Shown: in pieces, positions 55,533-64,000 of the stretch
Layout of the letters: each line of letters opens with the position of its first letter
Numbering within the stretch: position 1 is the stretch's first letter
DNA from: Chryseobacterium mulctrae
GTDB taxonomy: Bacteria > Bacteroidota > Bacteroidia > Flavobacteriales > Weeksellaceae
NCBI RefSeq assembly: GCF_006175945.1
Contig: NZ_VAJL01000001.1
Location: forward strand, 4,663,916 to 4,727,915
Direction: 5' to 3'
DNA: 64,000 bases
Position numbers and translations under genes: made by a program
Notes under the pieces: model-generated
Databases searched by the model: none
What the model was told of the DNA's origin: nothing
The model's input: the letters and a program-made list of their open reading frames with translations, nothing else

Positions 55533-55554
55533 AGGTGCTAAATTAGGTGCTAAT
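55533..55554 (+). promoter_or_regulatory. Right pair of putative integrase arm sites
   Basis: AGGTGCTAA at 55533 and AGGTGCTAAT at 55545, the same 12-bp period and orientation as the pair at 27708. The pair touches the integrase start codon region, so bound integrase could repress its own gene. Confidence 0.6.
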
Positions 55555-55661
55555 ACTTTCATAATTGAACATAAAAACAACTTGTTTTTATTAATACAAA
55601 TATATTTAAAATATTGATAAATAGAATACTTATACAAAATTAGATATGTTAATTTTAACAA

Positions 55662-55684
55662 GGTTCGTTTCCCTCTCTCTCCGC
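55662..55684 (+). repeat. attR
   Basis: GGTTCGTTTCCC followed by TCTCTCTCCGC: 21 of 23 identical to the tRNA-Ser 3' end, exact over the final 15 bp (55670-55684). Confidence 0.85.
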
Positions 55685-55707
55685 TGGTAGAGATACTAAA
55701 ATAAGCT

Positions 55708-55744
55708 AAAACGCTGTAAACATTGATGTTTACAGCGTTTTTTA
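55708..55744 (+). terminator. Former tRNA-Ser terminator beyond attR
   Basis: AAAACGCTGTAAAC / GTTTACAGCGTTTT perfect 14-bp stem with loop ATTGAT and T-run. Before integration it would have followed the tRNA directly. Confidence 0.75.
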
Positions 55745-55776
55745 TTTTTACGCTAGAATCAAAAAAAATCAAAATA

Positions 55777-55900
55777 GGTCACGATTTATATGTCCTATTT
55801 CGTGTCCCATTCAAAAAATCACCAAAAGGGGTCACGAAAAATCAAGGAAAACCCGACCAATAGGCAGTCCAACGATTGAACATCTTGCAAAAAGTGGTAA
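55777..55900. repeat. GGTCACGA repeats beyond attR, possible scar of another element
   Basis: GGTCACGA at 55777-55784 and 55830-55837, an inverted GGACACGAA (read on the minus strand, 55799-55807), and a variant GGTAACGA near 55894. Their clustering beside a tRNA attachment site resembles integrase arm sites of a second, lost element. Otherwise this stretch, 55745-55940, holds no gene. Confidence 0.35.
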
Positions 55901-55947
55901 CGAAAAGTAAATTATTAAACAATTAAAGTTATCACACAATGAACAAA

Positions 55948-55974
55948 ACAAGGGATGGCAAAGCCATCCCTTGT
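55948..55974. terminator. Strong hairpin terminator
   Basis: ACAAGGGATGGC / GCCATCCCTTGT perfect 12-bp stem with loop AAA, downstream of the catalase gene. Confidence 0.7.
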
Positions 55975-56139
55975 AAACTATTCTTTACAGTGCTTATTCT
56001 AAGCAGATTTCCTTTCCTCTTCAAATTAACCTCCAACTATTTCAACGATAGGATCCGGCACTGTATCGCAGGTTGTTTTATCTGGTGCATGAAAACGGCT
56101 GCTTTCATATTACATATTTGTTTATTTATATTTGATGTT

Positions 56140-58280
56140 CTAAGCAGGATTATTTCTCTCTTTTTCAAGTTCCCAAACTCTATGATTAGCTACAGCTTTA
56201 ATAAATGCAGTAGCAGGATCTTTAATCTCAGAGGTGATAATTGCAGGATCATCATGTTTTTTATCACTCACATGACTTGCTTTATAGATTGCGTCTGTTT
56301 CTTTTCCAAAATAGATTGCTTTGCAATGTTTATAGGCTTCGTTGACAAATAATAAGGTTCCGGGTTTGTTATCTTCATTCATTAAATTATCTGAAGATTG
56401 TTTTCCACTGCACAAGTAAAGTGCATCAAAGCAAACACTTGCTGTACTCGTCAAAGAATGTTTGGGTTCAAAAATAGTTCCGTCATCAGCTTTTACAGAT
56501 GCTAAACTTCCTGCAATAATCTGTACTACAGCTCCTTCTTTTTCCAGCTTAGATTGTAGGGAATTTACATCGGCAGCTTTTACTCCGTTTTCCATAATAA
56601 AACCAACAATGCGGCTCTCAATAGTATTTTTAACGGTATTGGCCATGCTTAAGGCTTCTGAACTATTTGTCATAGGCTCTTTTTCCGGGCTTTGTAATGT
56701 CGCAGGATCAGCATCTGCAGGAATACTTCCATTCGGTTGTTTTAACTGAATCACTTTTACTCCTATTTTCTTCGCAACTTTTGAAGCCAAATCTTGATTA
56801 ATGAATGCAAGCTGTCCTACAACTCTTTCTCTGATAGCAGGAATTGTTACTTTAGAAAGTTCAAAAATTAGCGCATTCTCTATATGTTGTTTTTCAGGAG
56901 CAGACTGGCTATTAAAGAACAATTTTGCCTGTGAATAATGATCTACAAAACTTTCACTTCTTGCACGGATTTTTTTACTGTCAACTCTTTCATTGTGAGA
57001 AGTAAAACCACCCTCTTTCATCATCGCCTGAAAAGGACATCCGCCACCAATAGAATTGGGCTCGTAACTAACTTTTCCTTTTACAATTTGCTGACGCATA
57101 TGTCCGTCGCGCTGATTATTATGAACTTCATTTAAAGAACGGTTAATAGGAATCTCATGGAAATTAGGAGATCCTAAACGTGATAACTGAGTGTCGGTGT
57201 AAGAGAATAATCTTCCCTGTAACAACGGATCATTGGTAAAATCAATACCGGGAACCAAATGTCCAGGTGAAATGCAATTTGCTCTGTTTCAGCAAAAAAA
57301 TTATCAGGATTTCTATTCAATGTTAAAGTGCCTACAATCTGAACAGGAACTTCCTCTTCCGGGATTAGCTTGGTTGGATCAAGCAGATCAAAATCAAATT
57401 TATATTCATCTTCTTCAGGTATGATTTGCACTCCGAAATCCCATTCAGGGAATGCGCCGTTTTCTATGGCTTCCCAAAGATCTCTTCTGTGAAAATCTGA
57501 GTCTTTACCCGAAATTTTTGTTGCTTCATCCCAAGCTACGGAATGTACACCGAGTTTTGGTTTAAAGTGAAATTTTACAAAATGAACAGTTCCTTCACTA
57601 TTAATGAATTTAAAAGTATGAACTCCAAATCCTTCCATCATTCTAAGACTTCTCGGAATGGCTCTGTCACTCATTGCCCACATAATCATGTGCATGCTTT
57701 CGGGCATTAAAGAAATAAAATCCCAAAAAGTATCATGCGCAGATGCAGCTTGTGGAATCGCATTATCCGGTTCAGGTTTTACTGCATGAATCAGATCAGG
57801 GAATTTCATAGCATCCTGAATGAAGAAGACAGGAATGTTATTACCTACAAGATCATAATTGCCTTCTTCTGTATAAAATTTAATCGCAAAACCTCGCACA
57901 TCACGAGCAAGATCAGTACTTCCTGCGCTTCCGGCAACTGTAGAAAAACGTACGAAAACAGGTGTTTCTTTACCTTCTTCTGTTAAAAATTTTGCTTTTG
58001 TATATTTTTGTAAACTTTTATTAAGTTTAAAAACACCGTGAGCTCCCGAACCTCTTGCATGAACAATACGTTCAGGTATTCTTTCATGATCAAAATGAGT
58101 AATTTTTTCACGAAGGATAAAATCTTCCAATAATGTTCCGCCCCGTTCCCCGTCTTTTAAAGAATCCTGATTATTGTTGATCTTTAATCCTTGATTGGTT
58201 GTGAGTTTTTCATTTAAATTATCTGTTGTGTGGTCTTTTAGTTGATCTAATTTTTCACTTTTTTGGTTGTTCTTTTCCAT
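56140..58280 (-). pseudogene. katE: Large-subunit catalase (KatE/HPII type), frameshifted in this sequence
   Basis: Two overlapping frames (57174-58280 and 56140-57258) form one 713-aa clade 2 catalase if one base is added at about 57266-57267 (read on the gene strand, CACCTGGACA should be CACCCTGGACA, restoring [11 protein letters not shown]). The length plus one divides by three. Seen: the active-site His region [12 protein letters not shown], distal [16 protein letters not shown], proximal [14 protein letters not shown] with the haem Tyr, and the C-terminal flavodoxin-like domain (RIVGFIMENGV to KADDGTIFEP) typical of large catalases. It detoxifies H2O2. The break is probably a sequencing error. 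Confidence 0.88.
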
Positions 58281-58780
58281 ATTTATATTGTAATTATAGT
58301 GGTTAAATTATGTATAGTAAGCGTAAATTTGAACTTCTATATTTTAAAATTTTAATTAAAAAATTATACCATTTATTTCAGTTTTAAGCATTAATATAAA
58401 AATTAATAAAGGCAGAAAAACATGAGATTTTTATAAAGAAAATGTGTAGCGTTGTAAAAGTAATATTAGAATGTTTGTTAATTGCAGATTCAATATTAAT
58501 CATAAAAAAATTGATGATAATATTGAAACGAATACATTATTTGCAAAAGTTCCGTCTGAAATAAAATTGTTTTGGTTTATTTTTTTCGTAGGAGAAAATA
58601 ATATCATTAGCATCTGAAAACAGAGCTTTAAGAATGTGGGGCTTCATAAAATGATTTAGTGATGTTTTTGGTTAAACCAAATATAACCTAATAATTTGCA
58701 ATCAATTATGACCTTGGTCATATTGACGTTTTGAGTAAAAGATACTTGTCAAATTCTTTATTTTTCTAAATTATAATATG
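58281..58780. other. 500-bp AT-rich region without genes
   Basis: No open frame, tRNA or strong hairpin seen. It must contain the catalase promoter at its left side. Confidence 0.4.
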
Positions 58781-59383
58781 TTATTTAAAATCAACGAGTC
58801 CATCTGTAAGGCATTTCCACTGGATTTTAGAAAACCCCAACATCCCTCCGATTGCAATTGCAATATTTCTGATGCAATTTAAAAATCCTGATTTCAGGTT
58901 AGGATATTCATTCCTTCCATAAATTCCTGCTTTTAAAATATTTCCCTGTTTCGAAATCAAAAATGTAGATGTGGCTGCATTAGAATAAAAATGAGCTATC
59001 TTTCGGCTGTTTTCTTTAACGGGATCTTTTGATGGTCTACACTGAATCATTAGTCTATCAGGAATATTTGTATCTATCATCATAATTTGAACCCAATCAT
59101 AAGATCTCCCCTCTTTTCCACCCGGTCCGGGAATATCGATTCTTATATAATCTCCAATTTGTGGAAAACGGTCTACTATTGTTCCCGAAGAATTACATAA
59201 TTTAAAATCTGCAGAACTTTCGTTACAATATTTTCGCCAATGATTAATAGAAAAAAAACGCTGTTTCAAAGTATCATATTTAAAATCTAATTCTTTGGAA
59301 TTTCTCACTTCAACAAAGCTTTCAGTGTCATGAAAACTTCCTTTAAAATGCTGAGGAACTCCGGGTATGTTTTTGGGTTTCAT
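58781..59383 (-). CDS. Hypothetical protein (200 aa)
   Basis: Soluble protein with SINHWRKYCNESSADFKLCN and a beta-rich middle (GDYIRIDIPGPGGKEGRSYDW, which includes a glycine-rich loop). It contains a MIQCRPSKDPVK segment, then NAATSTFLISKQGN and a C-terminal tail. It is a flavobacterial conserved type to my eye, but I cannot assign a family or function. No signal peptide. Confidence 0.5.
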   Translation of the reverse strand: MKPKNIPGVPQHFKGSFHDTESFVEVRNSKELDFKYDTLKQRFFSINHWRKYCNESSADFKLCNSSGTIVDRFPQIGDYIRIDIPGPGGKEGRSYDWVQIMMIDTNIPDRLMIQCRPSKDPVKENSRKIAHFYSNAATSTFLISKQGNILKAGIYGRNEYPNLKSGFLNCIRNIAIAIGGMLGFSKIQWKCLTDGLVDFK

Positions 59384-59604
59384 TCTAATGAGTTTAAAAT
59401 GGATTAACGAGTTTCGTCATGAGCTATATCTACAGGTTTAAATCTCTATTTTCGTTAAAAATTTATTGGCAAATTCCTCTTTGGAGAAATGCTGTTCGCT
59501 TATTATTAATTTCTAAACAAAAAATTCGCTGATGATTAGGGGATATTTATACGATTAACCCAATATCTTTATCTTTAAACTAACAGTATTTTAATACTTT
59601 CTCA
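59384..59604. other. Intergenic, no gene seen
   Basis: AT-rich spacer before the response regulator terminus. No clear terminator. Confidence 0.3.
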
Positions 59605-59970
59605 TTAGCATCTGATAAATTTTTCAACTTTTCTTTCGAGATTTTCAAGTTCGAAGGGTTTTGCAATATAATCATCGGCCTGTGCTTTCTTAGCTAAAAA
59701 GCTGATATCGCTGTTTGCACTGATGTAAATGACAGGTATATCTTTAAACTTATCATGATTCCTTAATAATCTTACGGCTTCTATTCCGCCAATATCAGGA
59801 ATCCAGTTATCCATTAAAATCAAATGAGGTCTGAATTTGTTAACCCGTTCGATGATATCGTGTGATGTTTCAGAAACTTCTACACAATATCCATTTTCGC
59901 AAAAAATGATGGTGAAAACATCTAAGATAGATTTATCATCATCAAAAATTAAGATTCTCTTGGTATCCAT
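59605..59970 (-). CDS. Stand-alone receiver-domain response regulator
   Basis: 121-aa CheY-like protein with the acidic pair in ILIFDDDKSI, the phospho-acceptor Asp in LILMDNWIPD, Ser/Thr in VIYISANSD and the conserved Lys in DDYIAKPFEL. It has no output domain, so it should act by protein-protein contact in a phosphorelay. No histidine kinase is next to it. Confidence 0.88.
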   Translation of the reverse strand: MDTKRILIFDDDKSILDVFTIIFCENGYCVEVSETSHDIIERVNKFRPHLILMDNWIPDIGGIEAVRLLRNHDKFKDIPVIYISANSDISFLAKKAQADDYIAKPFELENLERKVEKFIRC

Positions 59971-60176
59971 ACGTTTTTTGTGATTGATTATTCATCAAAT
60001 ATAAGAGTAAAAAATACTGAGTTCTTATGACTACAGTAATAGTGCTGAAAAATATCTTTACTTTATAAAATATTACTGCCAAAAGATCCTAAAAAGATTA
60101 TTTTTTAGGATCTGATGAAATTGATATTGTTCACTATTTTTATTTTTAATCATTTGAAAATAATGAACATCAACAA

Positions 60177-60627
60177 TTAATTTTTTAGCTCGTTTAAATT
60201 ATTAAACTTATTGTAGGATGATTTTAAATGATGAAGCTGATCGCTTACAACTCTTGAACTTTCAGGGCAAAGATCTCCGCTGTCTAAAGCATCCTGATAT
60301 GCATCAATTGCTGCTTCTTCGCCAAAAACTACATTTTCTAAAGTTGATTCTGTTTTATCTCCTGAAAAAGAATTTTTCACATCAATCCATCCTCTGTGAA
60401 TTGCTCCTGCAGTTGTTCCTGTATTGTCAGGGTTTCCGCCTCTTCCGTAATCAAATTCATCAACTCTGATTTCATTACCTGTGATTGCGCAACCATCTGA
60501 TCATAATCTCCTTTAATGGAGAATAGGTATCCCAAACTTTATCTTCAACCTTTGCGAATCCCTGAATTCTGTCGTTGGTAATGTTAAGCAAATCATTCAA
60601 TGTTGCTACTGTTCTTTCGTTGTGCAT
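60177..60627 (-). pseudogene. PA2169/DUF2383 four-helix-bundle protein, two frameshifts in this sequence
   Basis: ATG at 60627. The N-terminus (RTVATLNDLLNITNDRIQGF) and C-terminus (GEEAAIDAYQDALDS) fit the DUF2383 ferritin-like bundle. Restoring one base at about 60509-60511 and one at about 60442-60444 (both in short homopolymers) gives a 150-aa protein, with the total length then divisible by three. Two losses of the same kind in one short gene point to sequence error. Such proteins are common stress-induced genes in Bacteroidota. Confidence 0.75.
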
Positions 60628-60853
60628 AATAATATTTTTTATGGTGAGCCTAGTTTCTTACAACCACCGTACCATTGATGACTTTTAAAACAACATATGT
60701 GTTTATGTGGTACATTTTGTTTCTGTAGCAATTCTATCTGCAATATCTTTGTCTTTATATATCATCATAATTAATTTTTCTGTATCTCTAAATTCTGAGG
60801 AACGTTTTTTGAATACCCAACTCGAGAAGAGTATCTCAAGAAATCAGCAACCA
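60628..60853. other. Intergenic, no gene seen
   Basis: Contains the DUF2383 promoter region and the upstream region of the serine hydrolase. No other feature is apparent. Confidence 0.3.
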
Positions 60854-61974
60854 ATGAAAAAATAATAACGGGATTTACAGTTGGAATTTCAGCAACAATT
60901 GCACTTATTTACCTTTCAGGTTATGGTATATTTTTAAAGCTATCGGAATCAATTTGAAAAAGGATCTTTTGCTCCATCTATTGATGATGAAAAGAAGTTC
61001 CTTCCCGGATAATAGCAAACTTAAAACCCAATGTTTGGAAGAAAAATATTAACTACAATAAACATCATTTATCAAAACGGCTTACTGATGACTTAAGAAG
61101 ACCCGCACATCGTCACTCCTTGTAATTAAAGATAATCAATTGCTTTACGAAAGTATTGGAAAGACCATAATTCCTCATCACTGATGAATTCTTTTCGATG
61201 GCTAAAGGATTTTTGGCCATTTTAACTGGTCGTGCAATTGATGATGGTTATCTCGAATCTGAAGATCAATTAATTTCTACAGTCTTTCCTGAATATAAAA
61301 AAGCTCTTACGGAAAGCATCTTACATTTCGACATCTTTTGACTATGCAGGCAGGATTTGATTGGGATGAAGAATACCGTCATCCTTTTGCAGAAAACTCT
61401 AAGAATATTTTGTCGAAGATCTTGCCAAAACAGGCTTTCAGTATTGAGATAAAAAATATGCCCGGACAAAAATACGAGTATCAAAGTGTGTCTGCACAGC
61501 TTTTAGGAATGGCTTTAACAAAAATAACGGGAAACATTTATCAGATTACATTTCAGAAAAGATATGGATACCATTAGGAATGGAATTTCCTGCTAAATGG
61601 AGCACAGACGAGAAAGGAATGGAAAAGGCATTCTGCTGTGTACATGCTACAGCAAGAGATTTTGCAAAATAGGACAATTGATTATGCAAAACGGAATGTG
61701 GGAAGGAAAGCAATTGATTAATGCTGAATATTGCAAAAGAATGCTCAACCTACTGAACAAATGACGCTTTCTGCTACACATTTGGGCAGGAGAAGGTATT
61801 AATAAAGAAAAACAATGTTGGTTTTTTATGGTTTTTTAGGTCAATTCATTATTATGATTCCTGAAAAAAGATGGTAATCGTTAAACAGGATTATATAACA
61901 AACTGGAAGTTGATCAAAAGAAAAGACCTTTACAGGTGCAAATTTTAATAGATGAATTAACATCAATGTGTTAA
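60854..61974 (+). pseudogene. Serine hydrolase (class C beta-lactamase/PBP-like), multiply frameshifted
   Basis: Pieces in different frames read as one membrane-anchored serine hydrolase: N-terminal ITGFTVGISATIALIYLSG helix; FSMAKGFLAILTG with the SxxK nucleophile; a LTMQAGFDWDEEY region; YEYQSVSAQLLGMALTKITG with the second motif; WIPLGMEFPAKWS; and the ARDFAKIGQLIMQNG tail. Several single-base shifts interrupt it. It is either a decayed gene or a poorly determined sequence; the neighbouring pattern favours the latter. The substrate (peptide or ester) is unknown. Confidence 0.7.
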
Positions 61975-62052
61975 AGTTTTAGTAAAATAAATGATAACAA
62001 TTTTCACCTTTCCATCTGATCAATGCTTTTAGATCATTAAAAATAAGTAAAA

Positions 62053-62784
62053 TTATTTTGTCAGCAACGAGTTGATTATTAAAAAGGATCCAACAGCTAT
62101 AAGTCCCCAATAAACATATTTAAAAAAAGATTTATCCTTGATCTTATGGTTCAGGTATCTTCCTAAAAATATTGCCGGAAAAACAGCTGGTAATGAGACT
62201 AAAAATATTTTAATACTCCAACGTAATTAGACCTTTTGTAAAATATCCTATCGCTGCTATAAAGCTTGCCGGTAAAAAATAAGCCTGAAGCGTTGCCCTA
62301 AATGTTTAGCACTCCAGTTCCTCAAGTTACCATAGACCACAAGAGGCGGACCGTTTACTCCATAAGCACCACAAGAATTCCGGATGTAAATCCGCAAATA
62401 AATAGCCATAACATACTATCTGTTTTCAGTGAAAGCTGTTTTTTTGCAAAAATAGCATACAATGAGTTCAATATAATAAGTAAGCCTAAACCTATTTTTA
62501 CCCAAAACTCGTTACCGTATAGTAAGATCAACAAACCTATCGGAATCCCTAAAGCCAATAAAATAAGCCATTTTGCGCTGTTAAAGTGAATTTGCTGATG
62601 ATCTTGTACAACAACAACCAACGCAACTAAAATTGAAATTAAAACAGAAAGAGGTACAGCAATTTCTAGAGGAATAAAAAGTATAAATAAAGGGACTGCA
62701 ACTAAAGATTCTCCAAAACGAACGTTGAACGACTATGTAGCAACCAAACTAACAACGAAAAATGTATATATAAATAAATTCCAT
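62053..62784 (-). pseudogene. TauE/SafE (TSUP) family membrane exporter, frameshifted
   Basis: ATG at 62784 to TAA at 62053. Fragments read as a polytopic TSUP protein: VPLSVLISILVALVVVVQDHQ, GIPIGLLILLYG, LWLFICGFTSGI, YGVNGPPLVVYG (the family's conserved GxxGPPL-type loop) and a final YVYWGLIAVGSFLII helix. At least four frame changes separate them. It would export sulfite, sulfonates or similar anions across the inner membrane. Confidence 0.7.
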
Positions 62785-62859
62785 ATTTATGTTAAATATA
62801 CGTTTTTCTACTGAGATAAAAAACCATTTAAGACCGAATCAGAGGTAAAATAAGAGCAA

Positions 62860-62890
62860 AAAAAAAGAGAGTCTTAAAGCTCTCTTTTTA
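62860..62890. terminator. Terminator between convergent or weak genes
   Basis: AAAAAGAGAG / CTCTCTTTTT-type stem with a short loop; T-runs on both strands. Confidence 0.65.
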
Positions 62891-62919
62891 TGTATAATTT
62901 ATAACAGCATTTTTTTATT

Positions 62920-63139
62920 TCAGTTACTGTATGCTGCTCTGTTTTGATAAATATTTAATCCCTCAACTTTGTTTTTAGCAATGTGATAAATCAGTTCCAC
63001 AGAAAAAGATGATATTTCATAAAGAGCATACCTGAATGAACTCATAATTTGTTCATTCATTAACCGTCCTTCTGATAAGACAATTTCCGGATTGGTTTTG
63101 TAAAGGTAAGTTTTTAAAGTCGTAAAGAGAAATTTCCAT
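62920..63139 (-). pseudogene. Small hypothetical protein, frameshifted
   Basis: A 220-nt stretch whose C-terminal frame reads KTYLYKTNPEIVLSEGRL and continues to NIYQNRAAYSN-stop. A start (MEISLY) lies one frame away at 63139. The length is one base off a multiple of three, as in neighbouring genes. No family recognised. Confidence 0.4.
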
Positions 63140-63513
63140 AGCTGTTAATTTTATTAGTATGTAAACTGTTTATACCAATTTCTTTACCAATTATATTATT
63201 AAATTTAACTAAAGCGAAATAATTTAAAATTAAAAAGTAAAACTCATTGTTCATGGCAATTAGCTGATTTAATTCTATAGTATGTAAATTCTCTTAATGA
63301 AAATTTCTAAGATTACAACTCTTAAAATTTATCCAAATTTAAATAAAAATCAGACCCGGTACGGAATTCAATTTGGGACGTAAATATTATTTTATCATTG
63401 AGATTCGATAAAATCAAAATTTATTTTTTACTAAGAACACCCTTAAAACCTTTAAAATTGCTTTAATTGGCGTAAATTTGCAAAGTACTTTTCACCAATC
63501 AAAATAACAAAGC
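63140..63513. other. Intergenic region with possible promoter
   Basis: AT-rich. TAAATTTG at 63473-63480 matches a -7 box and lies 33 nt before the next ATG. Nothing else is seen. Confidence 0.35.
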
Positions 63514-63780
63514 ATGGATATCACCAACGATTTTAAAGAAGAAATCTTAAACTCTCCTACATCAATTGAAAATATCGAGGTCGTTTATAAAAAAATAAAT
63601 ACAATGGAAAACTTGTAAAAGTAAATCAATCCCCATTTGAGATGACAATCTTTAAATGATGATCTCAAAGATGATCCAACCACGTCATTGATTTTACCAC
63701 TTGCAGAAGAAATAACTATTAAATTTTTTGATGGCACAATAAAAACTGTAAATCGTCAGCAAAAAGTAGACACTATATAG
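63514..63780 (+). pseudogene. Hypothetical protein, frameshifted
   Basis: Starts MDITNDFKEEILNSPTSIEN. After shifts near 63600 and 63655, the reading continues LVKVNQSPFEMTIF and then DPTTSLILPLAEEITIKFF to a TAG at 63778-63780, about 88 aa in total. No family recognised. It lies directly before the IS3-type element. Confidence 0.4.
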
Positions 63781-63840
63781 TATATAAAGTTAAGGGAGTG
63801 TTTTCAAAAAAAGAATTACATTTAATTATGGAAACACCCT

Positions 63841-64000
63841 AAAAAGAAAAGTTCCGAAAAATTCATAAAAGACATCCGTAAAAATACAAGGAGGATCTTT
63901 ACAGCCGAGCAGAAAATTTTAATCGTAATGGAAGGGCTTCGTGCAGAAACTTCTGTAGCGGAACTATGCCGACAGCATAATATTGCCCAATCTCAGTTTT
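63841..64000 (+). CDS. IS3-family transposase OrfA, 5' part (cut by window end)
   Basis: The open frame runs to the window end and reads RRIFTAEQKILIVMEGLR followed by ETSVAELCRQHNIAQSQF, the helix-turn-helix of IS3-family OrfA proteins. The true start is unclear because no ATG precedes it in frame before a stop; the start may be non-ATG or another base may be missing. An inverted pair (AGGGAGTGTTTTC near 63792 and GGAAACACCCT at 63830-63840) lies just upstream. Confidence 0.7.

Larger units (their letters stand above)
27642..55684. mobile_element. 28-kb genomic island in tRNA-Ser
   Basis: Bounded by a direct repeat of the tRNA 3' end (left 27642-27664, right 55662-55684; 21 of 23 identical), with a tyrosine recombinase at the right end and matching arm-site pairs inside each end. 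Cargo is mainly defence-like, toxin-immunity and unknown genes, plus an IS21-family insertion. No relaxase, type IV secretion or replication genes are seen, so it is an integrative island rather than a self-transferring ICE. Housekeeping genes resume on both sides. Confidence 0.85.

Noticed and set aside
27642..55684. Integrative conjugative element
   Set aside because: No relaxase, coupling protein or Tra/VirB-type genes are visible between the att sites.
55509..55772. Minus-strand frame over the attR region
   Set aside because: It spans the att core and terminator hairpin, is made of AT-rich low-complexity residues, and overlaps the integrase start.
56140..58280. Two separate catalase-related genes
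   Set aside because: The two frames overlap and join into one normal-length clade 2 catalase with a single added base.
1..64000. CRISPR array
   Set aside because: No regularly spaced identical repeats of 25-40 bp were seen. The only periodic repeats are the IS21-end units and the short arm sites.

Overview
The window looks like the chromosome of a flavobacterium, most likely Chryseobacterium or a close relative. The DNA is AT-rich. Promoters carry the Bacteroidota -7 box TAnnTTTG; the cleanest, before the tRNA-Ser gene, also has TTTG 19 bp upstream. The housekeeping genes (GcdH, RsmG, SerC/SerA, Prx/Trx/DUF6952, M16 and M28 peptidases) are of flavobacterial type.

Region 1 (1-27.5 kb) is an ordinary core chromosome: glutaryl-CoA dehydrogenase; a PD-(D/E)XK nuclease operon; rsmG; an aminotransferase and an M16 protease; a peroxiredoxin/thioredoxin block; a BI-1 membrane protein; an acyl-CoA reductase divergent from a ferredoxin; a serine synthesis block (serC, serA, DUF1015); two M28 peptidase paralogues, one apparently catalytically dead; a DHDPS-like/cupin operon divergent from a MocR regulator; a retropepsin-like PDZ protein; and a DUF4041 + GIY-YIG protein.

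Region 2 (27.64-55.68 kb) is a 28-kb genomic island in the 3' end of tRNA-Ser(UGA). It is bounded by a 23-bp repeat of the tRNA end, carries a tyrosine recombinase at the right end, and has matching pairs of AGGTGCTAA sites just inside both ends, probably integrase arm sites. No conjugation genes are visible. Its cargo is mostly defence and conflict genes: an AcrVA2-like protein; an Avs-like STAND NTPase with an N-terminal nuclease-like domain; an XRE-ImmA/IrrE / 163-aa / OLD-nuclease operon behind two identical operators; a three-gene unknown module divergent from an XRE regulator; a PrimPol-like gene, a structured non-coding segment and an unusual 659-aa reverse transcriptase; a GIY-YIG protein; the C-terminal tip of an Rhs toxin with its probable immunity gene, cut by an IS21-family element; and a row of small secreted or immunity-like genes separated by degenerate copies of one gene tail.

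Region 3 (55.7-64 kb) returns to the chromosome with a large catalase, a receiver-domain protein, a DUF2383 protein, a serine hydrolase, a TauE/SafE protein and the start of an IS3-type transposase. Genes here and the integrase are broken by apparent one-base losses. Where the site can be located (integrase, catalase, DUF2383) the lost base lies in a short homopolymer, and restoring it gives whole-codon genes, so sequence error is more likely than decay.

The best candidate for an undescribed system is the PrimPol-ncRNA-RT cassette (40.07-43.20 kb), followed by the ImmA/IrrE-OLD operon and the XRE-controlled trio.
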